DNA from: Comamonas sp. B21-038
GTDB lineage: Bacteria; Pseudomonadota; Gammaproteobacteria; Burkholderiales; Burkholderiaceae_C
NCBI RefSeq assembly: GCF_022387135.1
Contig: NZ_CP092462.1
Coordinates: 3,968,001 to 4,032,000 of the forward strand
Direction: 5' to 3'
Length of the DNA stretch: 64,000 nucleotides
Shown here in pieces: positions 17,923-26,279 of this stretch; position 1 is the first letter of the stretch, and each line of letters starts with the position of its first letter. The position numbers and the translations under genes are program-made. A model generated the notes under the pieces. It was not told the origin of the DNA and made no database searches. It saw only the letters and a list, made by a program, of their open reading frames with translations.

Positions 17923-19102
17923 AGCCCAGTACCCTGATTTCATGTGCAATGGTGAGGGGGCCTTGCGTCAGCGCGGCCCAGTCGTTGCGGGCGGCAGCAC
18001 CATCGATGGCGATGATGAGCTGGCCCTGGGCATGGCCCTGGATGCGGTCCACACCGCCGTGCAGCAGGCGCACCTTGGCGCCCAGTGCCTCGGCAATGCG
18101 GGGAAAGTCCGGCTCCAGCCCGTCATGCCCGCTGTAGCCCAGCTGCAGTACTTGCTCAAATTGGCCGGTGCTGGGCGCTTGTGGTTGCAGGCGCTGCTGC
18201 AGGTCATCGGGCACGCCATGGCGCAGCGGTGCCAGCAAGGCCTGGGTGGCGGCATGGCGCGGGTTGCCAAACACCTGCCAGACCTCGCCCAGCTCGGCAA
18301 TCTCGCCCTTCTCCAGCACCAGCACCTGGTCGGCAATCTCGCGGATCACGCTCATCTCATGGGTGATCAGGATCACCGTGATGCCCAGGCGGCGGTTGAT
18401 GTCGCGCAGCAAGGCCAGGATGGCCTGCGTGGTTTCCGGGTCCAGCGCCGAGGTGGCCTCGTCGCAGAGCAGGATCTCGGGCCGGGTGGCCAGCGCACGG
18501 GCAATGCCCACACGCTGCTTTTGCCCGCCGGAGAGGCGGCTGGGGTAGGTCTTATGCTTGTCCTGCAGGCCCACCAGGTCGAGCAGCTCGGTCACCCGCT
18601 GCTGGATCTGCGCGGCAGGCACACCGGCCACCTTGAGCGGCAGGGCCACGTTCTCAAACACCGTCTTGGCCGACAGCAGGTTGAAGTGCTGAAAGATCAT
18701 GCCGACACGGCGGCGCAGCTGCACCAAGCCGGCTTCATCCAGCGTGCCGATGTCCACACCATCGACCAGCACCTGGCCGCTGCTGGGCGCTTCCAGCCGG
18801 TTGATGGTGCGCAGCAGGCTGGACTTGCCCGCGCCGCTGCGCCCGATGATGCCGAAGATGCTGCCGGCGGCAATATCCAGGGTGATGTTCTGCAGCGCAG
18901 GCACCTCGCCCGCCGATGAGCGGTAGACCTTGCCCAGATCGCGGAACACCACGGTGCCCAGCGGCGCAGTTGGGGCCTGGCCCTGGCTGCCTGCGGCGGC
19001 CGATACAGGCGCATTCACCCGCACACTGCGGCCGTCTGCCGCAGGCTCAGCCTCGGCGCGGAACTGCCTGCGCAATACATTGGATACGGCTGAAAGGGCC
19101 AT
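17912..19102 (-). CDS. MetN-type ABC transporter ATP-binding protein
   Basis: A 396-aa ATPase. It carries Walker [11 protein letters not shown], the ABC signature [16 protein letters not shown], Walker [13 protein letters not shown] and the H-loop LITHEM, and ends with a ~75-aa NIL-like regulatory domain. In MetN the NIL domain binds methionine and inhibits transport; whether this one still does so is unknown. The N-terminus carries ~48 extra Ala/Pro-rich residues before the usual FRDLGKVY start. AGGAG before the ATG at 19102 supports that long form. It overlaps metI by 11 bp and lies 24 bp after a binding-protein gene, so the three form one unit. Confidence 0.92.
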   Translation of the reverse strand: MALSAVSNVLRRQFRAEAEPAADGRSVRVNAPVSAAAGSQGQAPTAPLGTVVFRDLGKVYRSSAGEVPALQNITLDIAAGSIFGIIGRSGAGKSSLLRTINRLEAPSSGQVLVDGVDIGTLDEAGLVQLRRRVGMIFQHFNLLSAKTVFENVALPLKVAGVPAAQIQQRVTELLDLVGLQDKHKTYPSRLSGGQKQRVGIARALATRPEILLCDEATSALDPETTQAILALLRDINRRLGITVILITHEMSVIREIADQVLVLEKGEIAELGEVWQVFGNPRHAATQALLAPLRHGVPDDLQQRLQPQAPSTGQFEQVLQLGYSGHDGLEPDFPRIAEALGAKVRLLHGGVDRIQGHAQGQLIIAIDGAAARNDWAALTQGPLTIAHEIRVLGYVV

Positions 19103-19126
19103 GTGCTTCTCCTGCGGTCGCTGCCC

Positions 19127-19945
19127 TTACCAGGGCAAGGTGTACAGCTTGGGGTCGTTGTTGAACTGCTGGCTGATGGCCTGCTTGACTGCCGCAGAGT
19201 TCTGGAACACCTGGACAAACTTGCGCAGCTTGGGGTCGTCGGCGCGGCTGGCCTGCGAGACAAAGCCCATCGCATAGAAGCGGTCGGCAATGCCCGAATA
19301 GGCCAGGGCCTTGCTGGCCTGTTCCTTCTTGCCGGCGCTGACAAAGTAGCTCGGCCAGAGCACGGCCAGGTCCACATCTGGCAGCGAACGGATCAGTTGC
19401 GGGCCCTCGACTTCGTAGAAGCGCAGCTGCTTGGGGTTGTCGGTGACATCGGCCACCGTGGCGCCAGGCGCATCACCGGTGCGCAGACGGATCAGGCCGG
19501 CCTTTTGCAGCAGTGCCAGGCCCCGGCCCTGGTTGACCGGGTCATTGGCAATCGCGACCTTGGCCTTGGGCGGCACATCGGCCAGCGACTGGTAGCGCTC
19601 GGAATAGATGCCGATGTTCTGCAGCAGGCCCAGGCCCACAAACTTGAGCTGGTAGCCGCGCTCCTTGATGACGTTGTTCAAAAAGGCCTGGTGCTGGAAG
19701 AAGTTCAGGTCCACATCGCCGTTGTTGACGGCCTCGTTGGGCACCGTCCAGTCGGTGAACTCGACCAGCTCCACATCCAGCCCCTGGCTCTTGGCGTCGG
19801 CAACCACCGCCTTGATGGCATCGGCCGTGGCCCCCGGCGTGGAGGCGATGCGGATCTTGTCCGCTGCCTGCGCCAGTTGCCACCCTCCCAGCATGGCCGC
19901 TGCTGCAATTGCAGCCACCACGCGTCTGTTGATCTTGTTCGTCAT
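19127..19945 (-). CDS. MetQ/NlpA-family ABC substrate-binding protein (4)
   Basis: A 272-aa periplasmic binding protein directly upstream of MetNI, hence the most likely cognate partner. The signal peptide (NKINRRVVAAIAAAAMLGGW..AQA) lacks a lipobox. MetQ signatures are RIASTPGATADAIKAVV, VEFTDWTVPNEAVNNGDVDL, NFFQHQAFLNN and NDPVNQGRGLALLQKAGL. The gene lies 24 bp before metN and 40 bp after the fifth binding-protein gene. Like its sisters it ends in YTLPW. The ligand is inferred to be a sulfur compound from context. Confidence 0.9.
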   Translation of the reverse strand: MTNKINRRVVAAIAAAAMLGGWQLAQAADKIRIASTPGATADAIKAVVADAKSQGLDVELVEFTDWTVPNEAVNNGDVDLNFFQHQAFLNNVIKERGYQLKFVGLGLLQNIGIYSERYQSLADVPPKAKVAIANDPVNQGRGLALLQKAGLIRLRTGDAPGATVADVTDNPKQLRFYEVEGPQLIRSLPDVDLAVLWPSYFVSAGKKEQASKALAYSGIADRFYAMGFVSQASRADDPKLRKFVQVFQNSAAVKQAISQQFNNDPKLYTLPW

Positions 19946-19985
19946 GTTTTTCTCGCTTGCTTGATGAAAGGTCTTGGTACGCGGC

Positions 19986-20798
19986 TTACTTCTTCAGCCA
20001 GGCCAGCGTGTAGAGCCGGTCGTCATTGCTGAAAGACTTTTTGCTGACCGTGCGCACGGTCTCGGAGTTCTGGTAGATGCGGATGAACTTCTGCACCACC
20101 GGGTCGTTGACCCGGTCCTTCTTGACCACGAACTGGATCGCGAACTGTTGGTCCTCGATGCCCGAGTACGCCAGGCCGCTCGATGGATCAAAGGCCTTGG
20201 CCGCCACGATGAAATGCGGGTAGCCCTGGGCGATATCCACATCACCGGTGATGCGCACCAGCTGCGGCCCTTCGACCTCGACAAAGCGCAGCGACTTGGG
20301 GTTGCTGGCAATGTCGTTGATGGAGCCCAGATAACCGACGCCCGGCTTGAGCGTGATCAACCCCACCTTTTGCAGCAGCAACAGGCCCCGGCCCTGGTTG
20401 ACCGGGTCACTGGCAATGCCCACCTTGCCGTTGTTGGGCACATCGGCCACGTTCTTGTGCTTGAGCGAATAGAGGCCCACATTCGCCAGAATGCCGGTGC
20501 CGGCGCTGGCCAGCGCATAGCCATTCTTCTTCACGGCGTTGTCCAGAAACGGCTGGTGCTGGAAGTAGTTGATATCGATATCGCCGTTGTTGACCGCCAC
20601 GTTCGGTGTGGTCCAGTCGGTGAACTCGATCACCTCCACATCGATCCCCTGGGCCTTGGCATCCTTGGCCGCCGCATTGATGGAATCGGCATAGGCACCG
20701 GGCACGACAGCGATCTTGAGCTTGTCTGCCGCCACAGCCGGCAGCACGGCCACAGCAATGGCAGCGGAGATCAGCACACGCTTGAAACTCTGAAACAT
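19986..20798 (-). CDS. MetQ/NlpA-family ABC substrate-binding protein (5)
   Basis: A 270-aa binding protein and the first gene of the minus-strand sulfur set. It has a Sec signal peptide (MFQSFKRVLISAAIAVAVLP, cut after AVAA), then KIAVVPGAYADSINAAAKD, VIEFTDWTTPNVAVNNGDID, NYFQHQPFLDNAVKKNGY and SDPVNQGRGLLLLQKVGL. I chose the ATG at 20798 because the longer frame to 21011 adds 71 residues with no family match. The promoter of the set should lie in 20799-21000. I saw no clear sigma-54 (SfnR-type) or CysB site there. Confidence 0.88.
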   Translation of the reverse strand: MFQSFKRVLISAAIAVAVLPAVAADKLKIAVVPGAYADSINAAAKDAKAQGIDVEVIEFTDWTTPNVAVNNGDIDINYFQHQPFLDNAVKKNGYALASAGTGILANVGLYSLKHKNVADVPNNGKVGIASDPVNQGRGLLLLQKVGLITLKPGVGYLGSINDIASNPKSLRFVEVEGPQLVRITGDVDIAQGYPHFIVAAKAFDPSSGLAYSGIEDQQFAIQFVVKKDRVNDPVVQKFIRIYQNSETVRTVSKKSFSNDDRLYTLAWLKK

Positions 20799-21539
20799 GG
20801 GACGTCTTTCTGGAGGTAAAGACTGCGCCATCACATGGCGGCAGCAGCAACGAAGCCTCCATTGGAGCTTTCGGGCTGGCTTTGCACCACGAAGAATTTC
20901 AAATATGGATATGAGAAGTCTGTGTTGGGGGGCAGAGTTGCTTGGAGGGTTTGCGCCAATCTTGAAGAAGATGGCGATCCCGTGCACGGGCGGCAAACAC
21001 CGCGATCCCAAAGCGGTCCGATGACTTTATGGTGGGCACCGCGCTGGTGGCTGGGTTTAAAACGGCGGTCACTCTGTCCTGAGGAGCGTCGCTTCAACCA
21101 TGCCCAGACGGCGTTGTGACGCCACCGTCATTTGTATCTCTGCCAACTGCTTTCTGGGTAGGTAGATCCGACATTTCAGCACTGTCACGTGGGCAATTCT
21201 CTCGAAAACAATCTGCAGTCGGAATATTTCCTTCTATCTGGAAAGCAATACGGCCATTTGATTCTTACGAGCAATGCATATATCACTGTACTATTTTTCC
21301 AGACAACATGCATTCATAAAGATAGAAACTTTGACCTGAAGCATATTCCAAAAGGCTTAATTCCATCATTCATCTCATTTGCTTCCATTAAAAAACATAC
21401 AAGCAATAAGAAAATCATGAATAATTAAACCTCATGGAAGACACGAACTTATATCGTTAGCATTCAAAAGAATTGAGACTATCGCACCGCTTTAAATAAA
21501 GCAATTCGTAAAATAATCGCGAATACCTATTTTTAAAAA
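20799..21539. other. Gene-free region with a GC-to-AT transition
   Basis: This 741-bp stretch lies between the sulfur genes and the Rhs gene set. GC falls sharply after ~21120, and the AT-rich part continues into the Rhs gene. Open frames of up to ~95 codons exist on both strands but show no family resemblance, clear ribosome site or signal, so none is annotated. The first ~200 bp probably hold the promoter of the sulfur set. A small hairpin GCTTT-AAAT-AAAGC (21489-21502) lies after the end of the small membrane protein gene and could be a weak terminator. Confidence 0.5.
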
Positions 21540-21791
21540 TCAAATCAAAAATGAGAATATATAAGCAATCACCATAAGAAGCCCGGAAAGCAACATCACA
21601 TTATCCCAAAATACTATTTTTTGCATCCACCCTCTATCTTCTTTTCTCATTCTTCTTATAGCTTTAATTTTCTCTCTGTTAGTCACAGCTTGTAGCCCCT
21701 CACATTTAGAGAGCATGCTACTCACATAAATCATCAATAAGAAGGAGATAAAAACCATGCTTAGCAAAAAGTAGAGAAGCAAATTTTTCAT
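21540..21791 (-). CDS. Small two-helix membrane protein, candidate Rhs immunity protein
   Basis: An 83-aa protein with hydrophobic helices at residues ~3-26 (LLLYFLLSMVFISFLLMIYV) and ~63-83 (VMLLSGLLMVIAYIFSFLI), and a basic, charged middle part (NREKIKAIRRMRKEDRGW). The ATG lies 5 bp after the stop of the Rhs-type gene, with the same low GC, so both were probably acquired together. Polymorphic toxin genes are usually followed by a short gene for a cognate immunity protein, and membrane immunity proteins are common when the toxin acts on membranes. I recognise no family. The immunity role is inference from position and size. Confidence 0.6.
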   Translation of the reverse strand: MKNLLLYFLLSMVFISFLLMIYVSSMLSKCEGLQAVTNREKIKAIRRMRKEDRGWMQKIVFWDNVMLLSGLLMVIAYIFSFLI

Positions 21792-21796
21792 AATAT

Positions 21797-24700
21797 TTAT
21801 TGTCTATTGCAAATTTCATCAGGACCAGAATTCAATATTGAATCGCGCGTTGATTTTGCAACATCATAGTATTTCCCATATACCTCATTTATTTTACCTG
21901 CAATTCTTGCACTAGTAAGAGCCGCATTGGCAAATGCGGCTTTTGCTGGATCCCTACTTAATAGACCTATCAAGGTCGCCCATATATTAGGACCTGAATT
22001 TGCTTGCCCTGTAAAGCTCAAAGGAATAGACGAAGATTTATAAAACTCTTCATAAGGGCATTCAATTATGCACCTCACCTCATAATCAATAGCTCCACTC
22101 ACCCTAAAATCCAAGGAGAAAAAATTTACAAAACCAAAAATATCTACATACACGTTAATTCTACGAAATCCAAACAGTCTAAAATCAGGCTTTGCAATTT
22201 CCGGCTCTTTAACCCAATAACCCTTGGCAGCCAGCCCATAAGAATCGATGAGATTTATTGGCTGAGCCATCGCATATACAAACTGATTCACACCAGCTTC
22301 CAACCCAAGCGGATCCCACTCTAAGTAGCGACCAGTGGCAGGACTATAATATCTATTGAAATTATAATGCAAATTACTTTCGACATCAAAATATTGACCT
22401 GGGTACCTCAAATTCATCTCAATATCACTTGACTCTAGAACACTCACAAATCCAAAGCCTTCAGATACGCCCTGCCAAGAGACAGCACCCTTTTCATCGA
22501 AAGCAATTATAGGCAACCCTATATTATTGGTGTGTATGAAGTGGAGATAAACATCATCTTCACGCATTTTCAGAATTCCATCCTGAGGATTTTTAGCTTC
22601 TGCCTGCCATATAGGATCGGTGCTCCAAGAATTCCGCTCGGCAGACATAGGGTTAAATCCATACGCCTTTTGCATCAACCCTCTATCATCCAACTCCCCC
22701 ATCAAACCACTTTCACCATATACATAATATGTGGTCTTAACCTCACCCCCAACTATATTAATCGTTTTACTTATCCGCCTTCCCATTGGATCATAACGAT
22801 AATGTGATTCAACCTTCCTTGAAATATCCTCCGCACTTGACTCAATATATCGAATCATTTTCCCCCTAGAATTATATAAGTATTTTTTTGTTACAATACC
22901 ATTTTTCTCTTCAGTTGTATGACCTTGATTGTTATAACTCACTAGTGTCGTAGAAGACTTGAAATGGGGTGCTTCCTCCCTACCAGGGTACTCCGTAAGT
23001 TGATTATTTTTATTATATTTCCATTGATCAACAGAAACACTGCTGGAAATTCTATTATGCACAGCATCATAAGAATAATTCTCTAGCGGCAATCCATTGT
23101 TAATTAGATTTTGATCAGGAATTACCCCGACCAGACGATCCGCATCATCATATTTATATTCAATCACACCTATAGCATTCTTCACCTCGGATACCTTGCC
23201 TGCCAAATCATATTTATAAGATCTCTTTTCGGCAATCCCGAGACTACTTTGAATGTTTATGTCTAACGGCCGCTGCAACTCATCGAACGTCACCACCTTA
23301 GTACTACCGGGCATTGAAATCTTAGTAGGCATGTTCCATTTATATTCACCATAAAACACACGCTTTCCATTTGGCAATTTTATTTCCGATAGACGGCCGT
23401 TTTCATATATATATTCACTAAGGCCTCCACCTGGATATGTATGACTCGCCAGTTGTCCATCCAAATTAAAACTTTGACTCGTTTTGATTTTCACAATTTC
23501 AGAGGAATCTATTTTTCCGTATGAAATATTAGCCTCAACAACTCGCCCCTGAGGATCTATGTCGTAGCTAGCGGAACTTAAAAGATCTCCTTGACCATTT
23601 AGCTGAACATAACCAGTCATATGACCTTCGCTATCGTATTTGTACTCTATAGTTTCTTCTACATTGTCACCACTACCTCTGTGCGATTCAAAAATTTTTT
23701 TTCCAATTCCATTATATTCATAATTCAACGCATTACCAGCCGCATCCAATTGCTTCTTCAACTGACCATCAGAATCATAAAAGTACTCTTTTGCATTTCC
23801 AAGAGGATCTAGCTCTTTGACCATCCTCTGAGACTTGTTATACTCAAATCTATGTGTGTTTCCGTTTGAGTCAGTCACTGAAGTTAATTGATCAAATGCA
23901 TCCCATGTTTGATGCGTTTTTTGTCCAGTCGGATCAACATTCAGCACAACTCTACCTAATCCATCATAGTCAACGGATGAAGTCTTTCCCAAACCATCTG
24001 TAGTTTGCACCACCTGACCCAACCCATTATATAGTTGGCTATAAGTTCTAATCTCACCACTTTCAAGATGCTGTGTGAGGAGAGTGCGTCGACCAATTTG
24101 GTCATAATTATAAGATTCCTTATAAGTTGGATATTTTGTTTCTGTAAGCAACCCTGCAAACTCTGTCTCACTACTACCATATTTATAATGAATTTCACCT
24201 CCTGCGGGATCTTTCAAAAGAATAAGACGTCCTTCTTCATCATATTCCTTAAAGGCCGTAAGCCCGCTCTGGCTAATAGATTGAATAACCCTCCCTTCAT
24301 CATCATGTAAAGCTTTACGCCCAGCGCCTTCAATTTCACCGGGAGCTAAAAATTCTACGACTTGACCTTTTTCATCATAGATAATATTTGAAATGTTATT
24401 TTGGGGACTGATTATTTGTATTTTTTTGCCTCGTGAGTTGTAGCGCATTTTAGTCGACTCACCTGCAGGGCCATTAATATTGGTAACATTACCCGCCTCA
24501 TCTAATTCAAAGCGAGTAACTCGATTTAAAGCATCTATGTAGGTTGTAACCACACCACGCTGGTCATACGCAATACGCCTGGTATGGCCCTCCCCATCCG
24601 TTTGTGCGGTGACGTTGCCCGCGCTGTCGTACTGCCAGCTTTGGGTAATCGCATCCGCCTGGGTGGCATCCCCGGCACCTTTGGTGCTGCTGGTGAGCTG

Positions 24701-26158
24701 GCTATGTTGGTCGTAGGTGTAGAGGGTGGTGCGTTGCTCGGGCAGGCCCTTGGCCTCCACCCATTCAGTCACATTCCCCTTGCTGTCATATCGCCACGTA
24801 CTCACAACCCCCAGCTGGTTGGTGTAGCTGCTCTGCCGTCCAAACACGGGCTCATACGTGTACTTCTCCACGCTGCCATCAGGGTGGGTGATTTGCAGCG
24901 GCTGGTAGTTGCTGTCGTAGGTCGTGGTGGTGCTGTAGCCCCGGGCGTTGGTGTACTTCTGGTGGTAGGCGCCATCCCATTGGTTGGAGGCGGTCTTTTT
25001 ACCGTTGAAGGTACGGCTGAGCTCATTGCCTTGCAGGTCGTACTGGGTGACGGTGGCGTTGCCTCGGCAGTCGGTGTAGGTGACTTCAAACACCCTGCGC
25101 TCGCGCAGGTAGTTGTTGGCGCCCGTGGATGCGCAGCCGCTTTGCCCGTCGAACTGGCCCACGCGCCCGCCGCCCCAGAGGTTGGCGAGCTTTTGCGTGG
25201 TGCCGCTGGTGCCTGTGGGGTCGATGGTGACGCCTTTTTTGCCCAGGCTCAGCATGGGCTCGGGTGCGGGGATGCTTTGGATGTACTGGGCGCTGATCTT
25301 GAGGCCCAGCGGGTCGGTGCGGCTGGTGATCTGGCCGTTGGCGTCGTACTCGTATTTCCAGGCGTGGCCCATGACGTCGGTGACTTGGGCCAGGCGCTGG
25401 CCTGCCCATTGGTAGCTGACGCTGCGCCCGGCCAGGTCTTCTATTCTTGTGATCAGGCCGCCCGCCATGGTGACGGTGTAGATGGTTTTGCCCCCGTGGT
25501 CCAGGATGCGGGCGCTCGTCGCACTGTCGTAGGCGAAGCTGACTTTGACGCCGCTGGCGTTGGCATAGCTTTGGATGACGCCGTCTTGGCTGTAGTTGAT
25601 GGTGTTGCCAAAGCGGTCGTACCATTGCCAGCCGGTGTGCTGGCCTGCGGCATCTTTGAGCCGTTTGATATAGACGGGTGCGTTGCCTTTGCTCTTGGCC
25701 ATGTACAGATCGCTTTGGCCGCTGCGCTCGTAGAGAACCCCTACCCGCTCGATAACCTTGGCGTCGCTGCCCAGCGGATCGAGCTCAAAGCTGAGCGGTG
25801 CCCAGGCGGGGTTGAGCCACCAGCGCCCCTGGCTCCAAGAGCGGGCAATGTCCAAGCTGCCGCCCAGCACTTTGACGCTCAGGTCGGTGTTGCTCTCCTG
25901 GTACTCGCCATTGATCCAGTTGATGCGCGGCTCGCCGGCTTTGGCAACTGGGGTGAAGCCCAGCTCGGTGTTGGGAACGAAGGCGCCGATGCCGGAGATG
26001 CCTTGGGCGGAGGCCACGCTGGCTAAGCCCAAAGCGGCGACCAACAGGCTGGTGCGCAGTAGGTGCTTAGCGGGGGTGCCCCCATTTGCATTGGTGAGTA
26101 CTGCAGTCTTTGCCGCAGCAGTCGTTAAACCCGCTGTTTTTTTCTTTGTCATTGTCAT
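21797..26158 (-). CDS. Secreted Rhs/YD-repeat protein with variable C-terminus
   Basis: A 1453-aa protein. The N-terminus has a basic stretch and a Sec signal (AKHLLRTSLLVAALGLASVA, ending SAQG). A DUF6531-like start follows (LGGSLDIARSWSQGRWW), then ~1000 residues of YD repeats such as YQWAGQRLAQVTDVMGHAWK and YEYDANGQITSRTDPLGL. The Rhs core is near residues 1270-1310 (FNRYYSPATGRYLEWDPLGL). About 142 residues after SYGLAAKG match no family I know and would be the effector part. I chose the ATG at 26158 (AGGGA upstream); the longer frame overlaps the upstream gene's Gly-rich end. Codons up to residue ~525 are GC-rich, the rest AT-rich. A Sec signal in place of a PAAR domain argues against T6SS loading. 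Confidence 0.85.
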   Translation of the reverse strand: MTMTKKKTAGLTTAAAKTAVLTNANGGTPAKHLLRTSLLVAALGLASVASAQGISGIGAFVPNTELGFTPVAKAGEPRINWINGEYQESNTDLSVKVLGGSLDIARSWSQGRWWLNPAWAPLSFELDPLGSDAKVIERVGVLYERSGQSDLYMAKSKGNAPVYIKRLKDAAGQHTGWQWYDRFGNTINYSQDGVIQSYANASGVKVSFAYDSATSARILDHGGKTIYTVTMAGGLITRIEDLAGRSVSYQWAGQRLAQVTDVMGHAWKYEYDANGQITSRTDPLGLKISAQYIQSIPAPEPMLSLGKKGVTIDPTGTSGTTQKLANLWGGGRVGQFDGQSGCASTGANNYLRERRVFEVTYTDCRGNATVTQYDLQGNELSRTFNGKKTASNQWDGAYHQKYTNARGYSTTTTYDSNYQPLQITHPDGSVEKYTYEPVFGRQSSYTNQLGVVSTWRYDSKGNVTEWVEAKGLPEQRTTLYTYDQHSQLTSSTKGAGDATQADAITQSWQYDSAGNVTAQTDGEGHTRRIAYDQRGVVTTYIDALNRVTRFELDEAGNVTNINGPAGESTKMRYNSRGKKIQIISPQNNISNIIYDEKGQVVEFLAPGEIEGAGRKALHDDEGRVIQSISQSGLTAFKEYDEEGRLILLKDPAGGEIHYKYGSSETEFAGLLTETKYPTYKESYNYDQIGRRTLLTQHLESGEIRTYSQLYNGLGQVVQTTDGLGKTSSVDYDGLGRVVLNVDPTGQKTHQTWDAFDQLTSVTDSNGNTHRFEYNKSQRMVKELDPLGNAKEYFYDSDGQLKKQLDAAGNALNYEYNGIGKKIFESHRGSGDNVEETIEYKYDSEGHMTGYVQLNGQGDLLSSASYDIDPQGRVVEANISYGKIDSSEIVKIKTSQSFNLDGQLASHTYPGGGLSEYIYENGRLSEIKLPNGKRVFYGEYKWNMPTKISMPGSTKVVTFDELQRPLDINIQSSLGIAEKRSYKYDLAGKVSEVKNAIGVIEYKYDDADRLVGVIPDQNLINNGLPLENYSYDAVHNRISSSVSVDQWKYNKNNQLTEYPGREEAPHFKSSTTLVSYNNQGHTTEEKNGIVTKKYLYNSRGKMIRYIESSAEDISRKVESHYRYDPMGRRISKTINIVGGEVKTTYYVYGESGLMGELDDRGLMQKAYGFNPMSAERNSWSTDPIWQAEAKNPQDGILKMREDDVYLHFIHTNNIGLPIIAFDEKGAVSWQGVSEGFGFVSVLESSDIEMNLRYPGQYFDVESNLHYNFNRYYSPATGRYLEWDPLGLEAGVNQFVYAMAQPINLIDSYGLAAKGYWVKEPEIAKPDFRLFGFRRINVYVDIFGFVNFFSLDFRVSGAIDYEVRCIIECPYEEFYKSSSIPLSFTGQANSGPNIWATLIGLLSRDPAKAAFANAALTSARIAGKINEVYGKYYDVAKSTRDSILNSGPDEICNRQ

Positions 26159-26204
26159 ATCTCGTTCCCTCATATTGCTTGGCCTGGCGTGGGCTGATGC
26201 CTGG

Positions 26205-26233
26205 CCTTGCTGCGGCTTTGTGCGGCAGCAAGG
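26205..26233 (-). promoter_or_regulatory. Hairpin in the gap before the Rhs gene
   Basis: CCTTGCTGC (26205-26213) pairs perfectly with GCAGCAAGG (26225-26233) over an 11-nt loop in the 121-bp gap between the beta-helix/Ig gene and the Rhs gene. No T-run follows, so it is not a standard terminator. It may be an RNA processing or stabilising element within a polycistronic message. Confidence 0.4.
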
Positions 26234-26279
26234 CTTGATGGCCAGTGTTTTTTGATTGGGTTGTTCAGGCGCTGAAGGC

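Noticed and set aside
20799..21000. Sigma-54 (-24/-12) promoter for the sulfur genes, expected if SfnR-controlled
   Set aside because: No GG-N10-GC arrangement with the right flanks was found in the region.
20835..21430. Short open frames of up to 95 codons on both strands
   Set aside because: No family resemblance, no clear ribosome site, and overlapping frames on both strands; left as gene-free.
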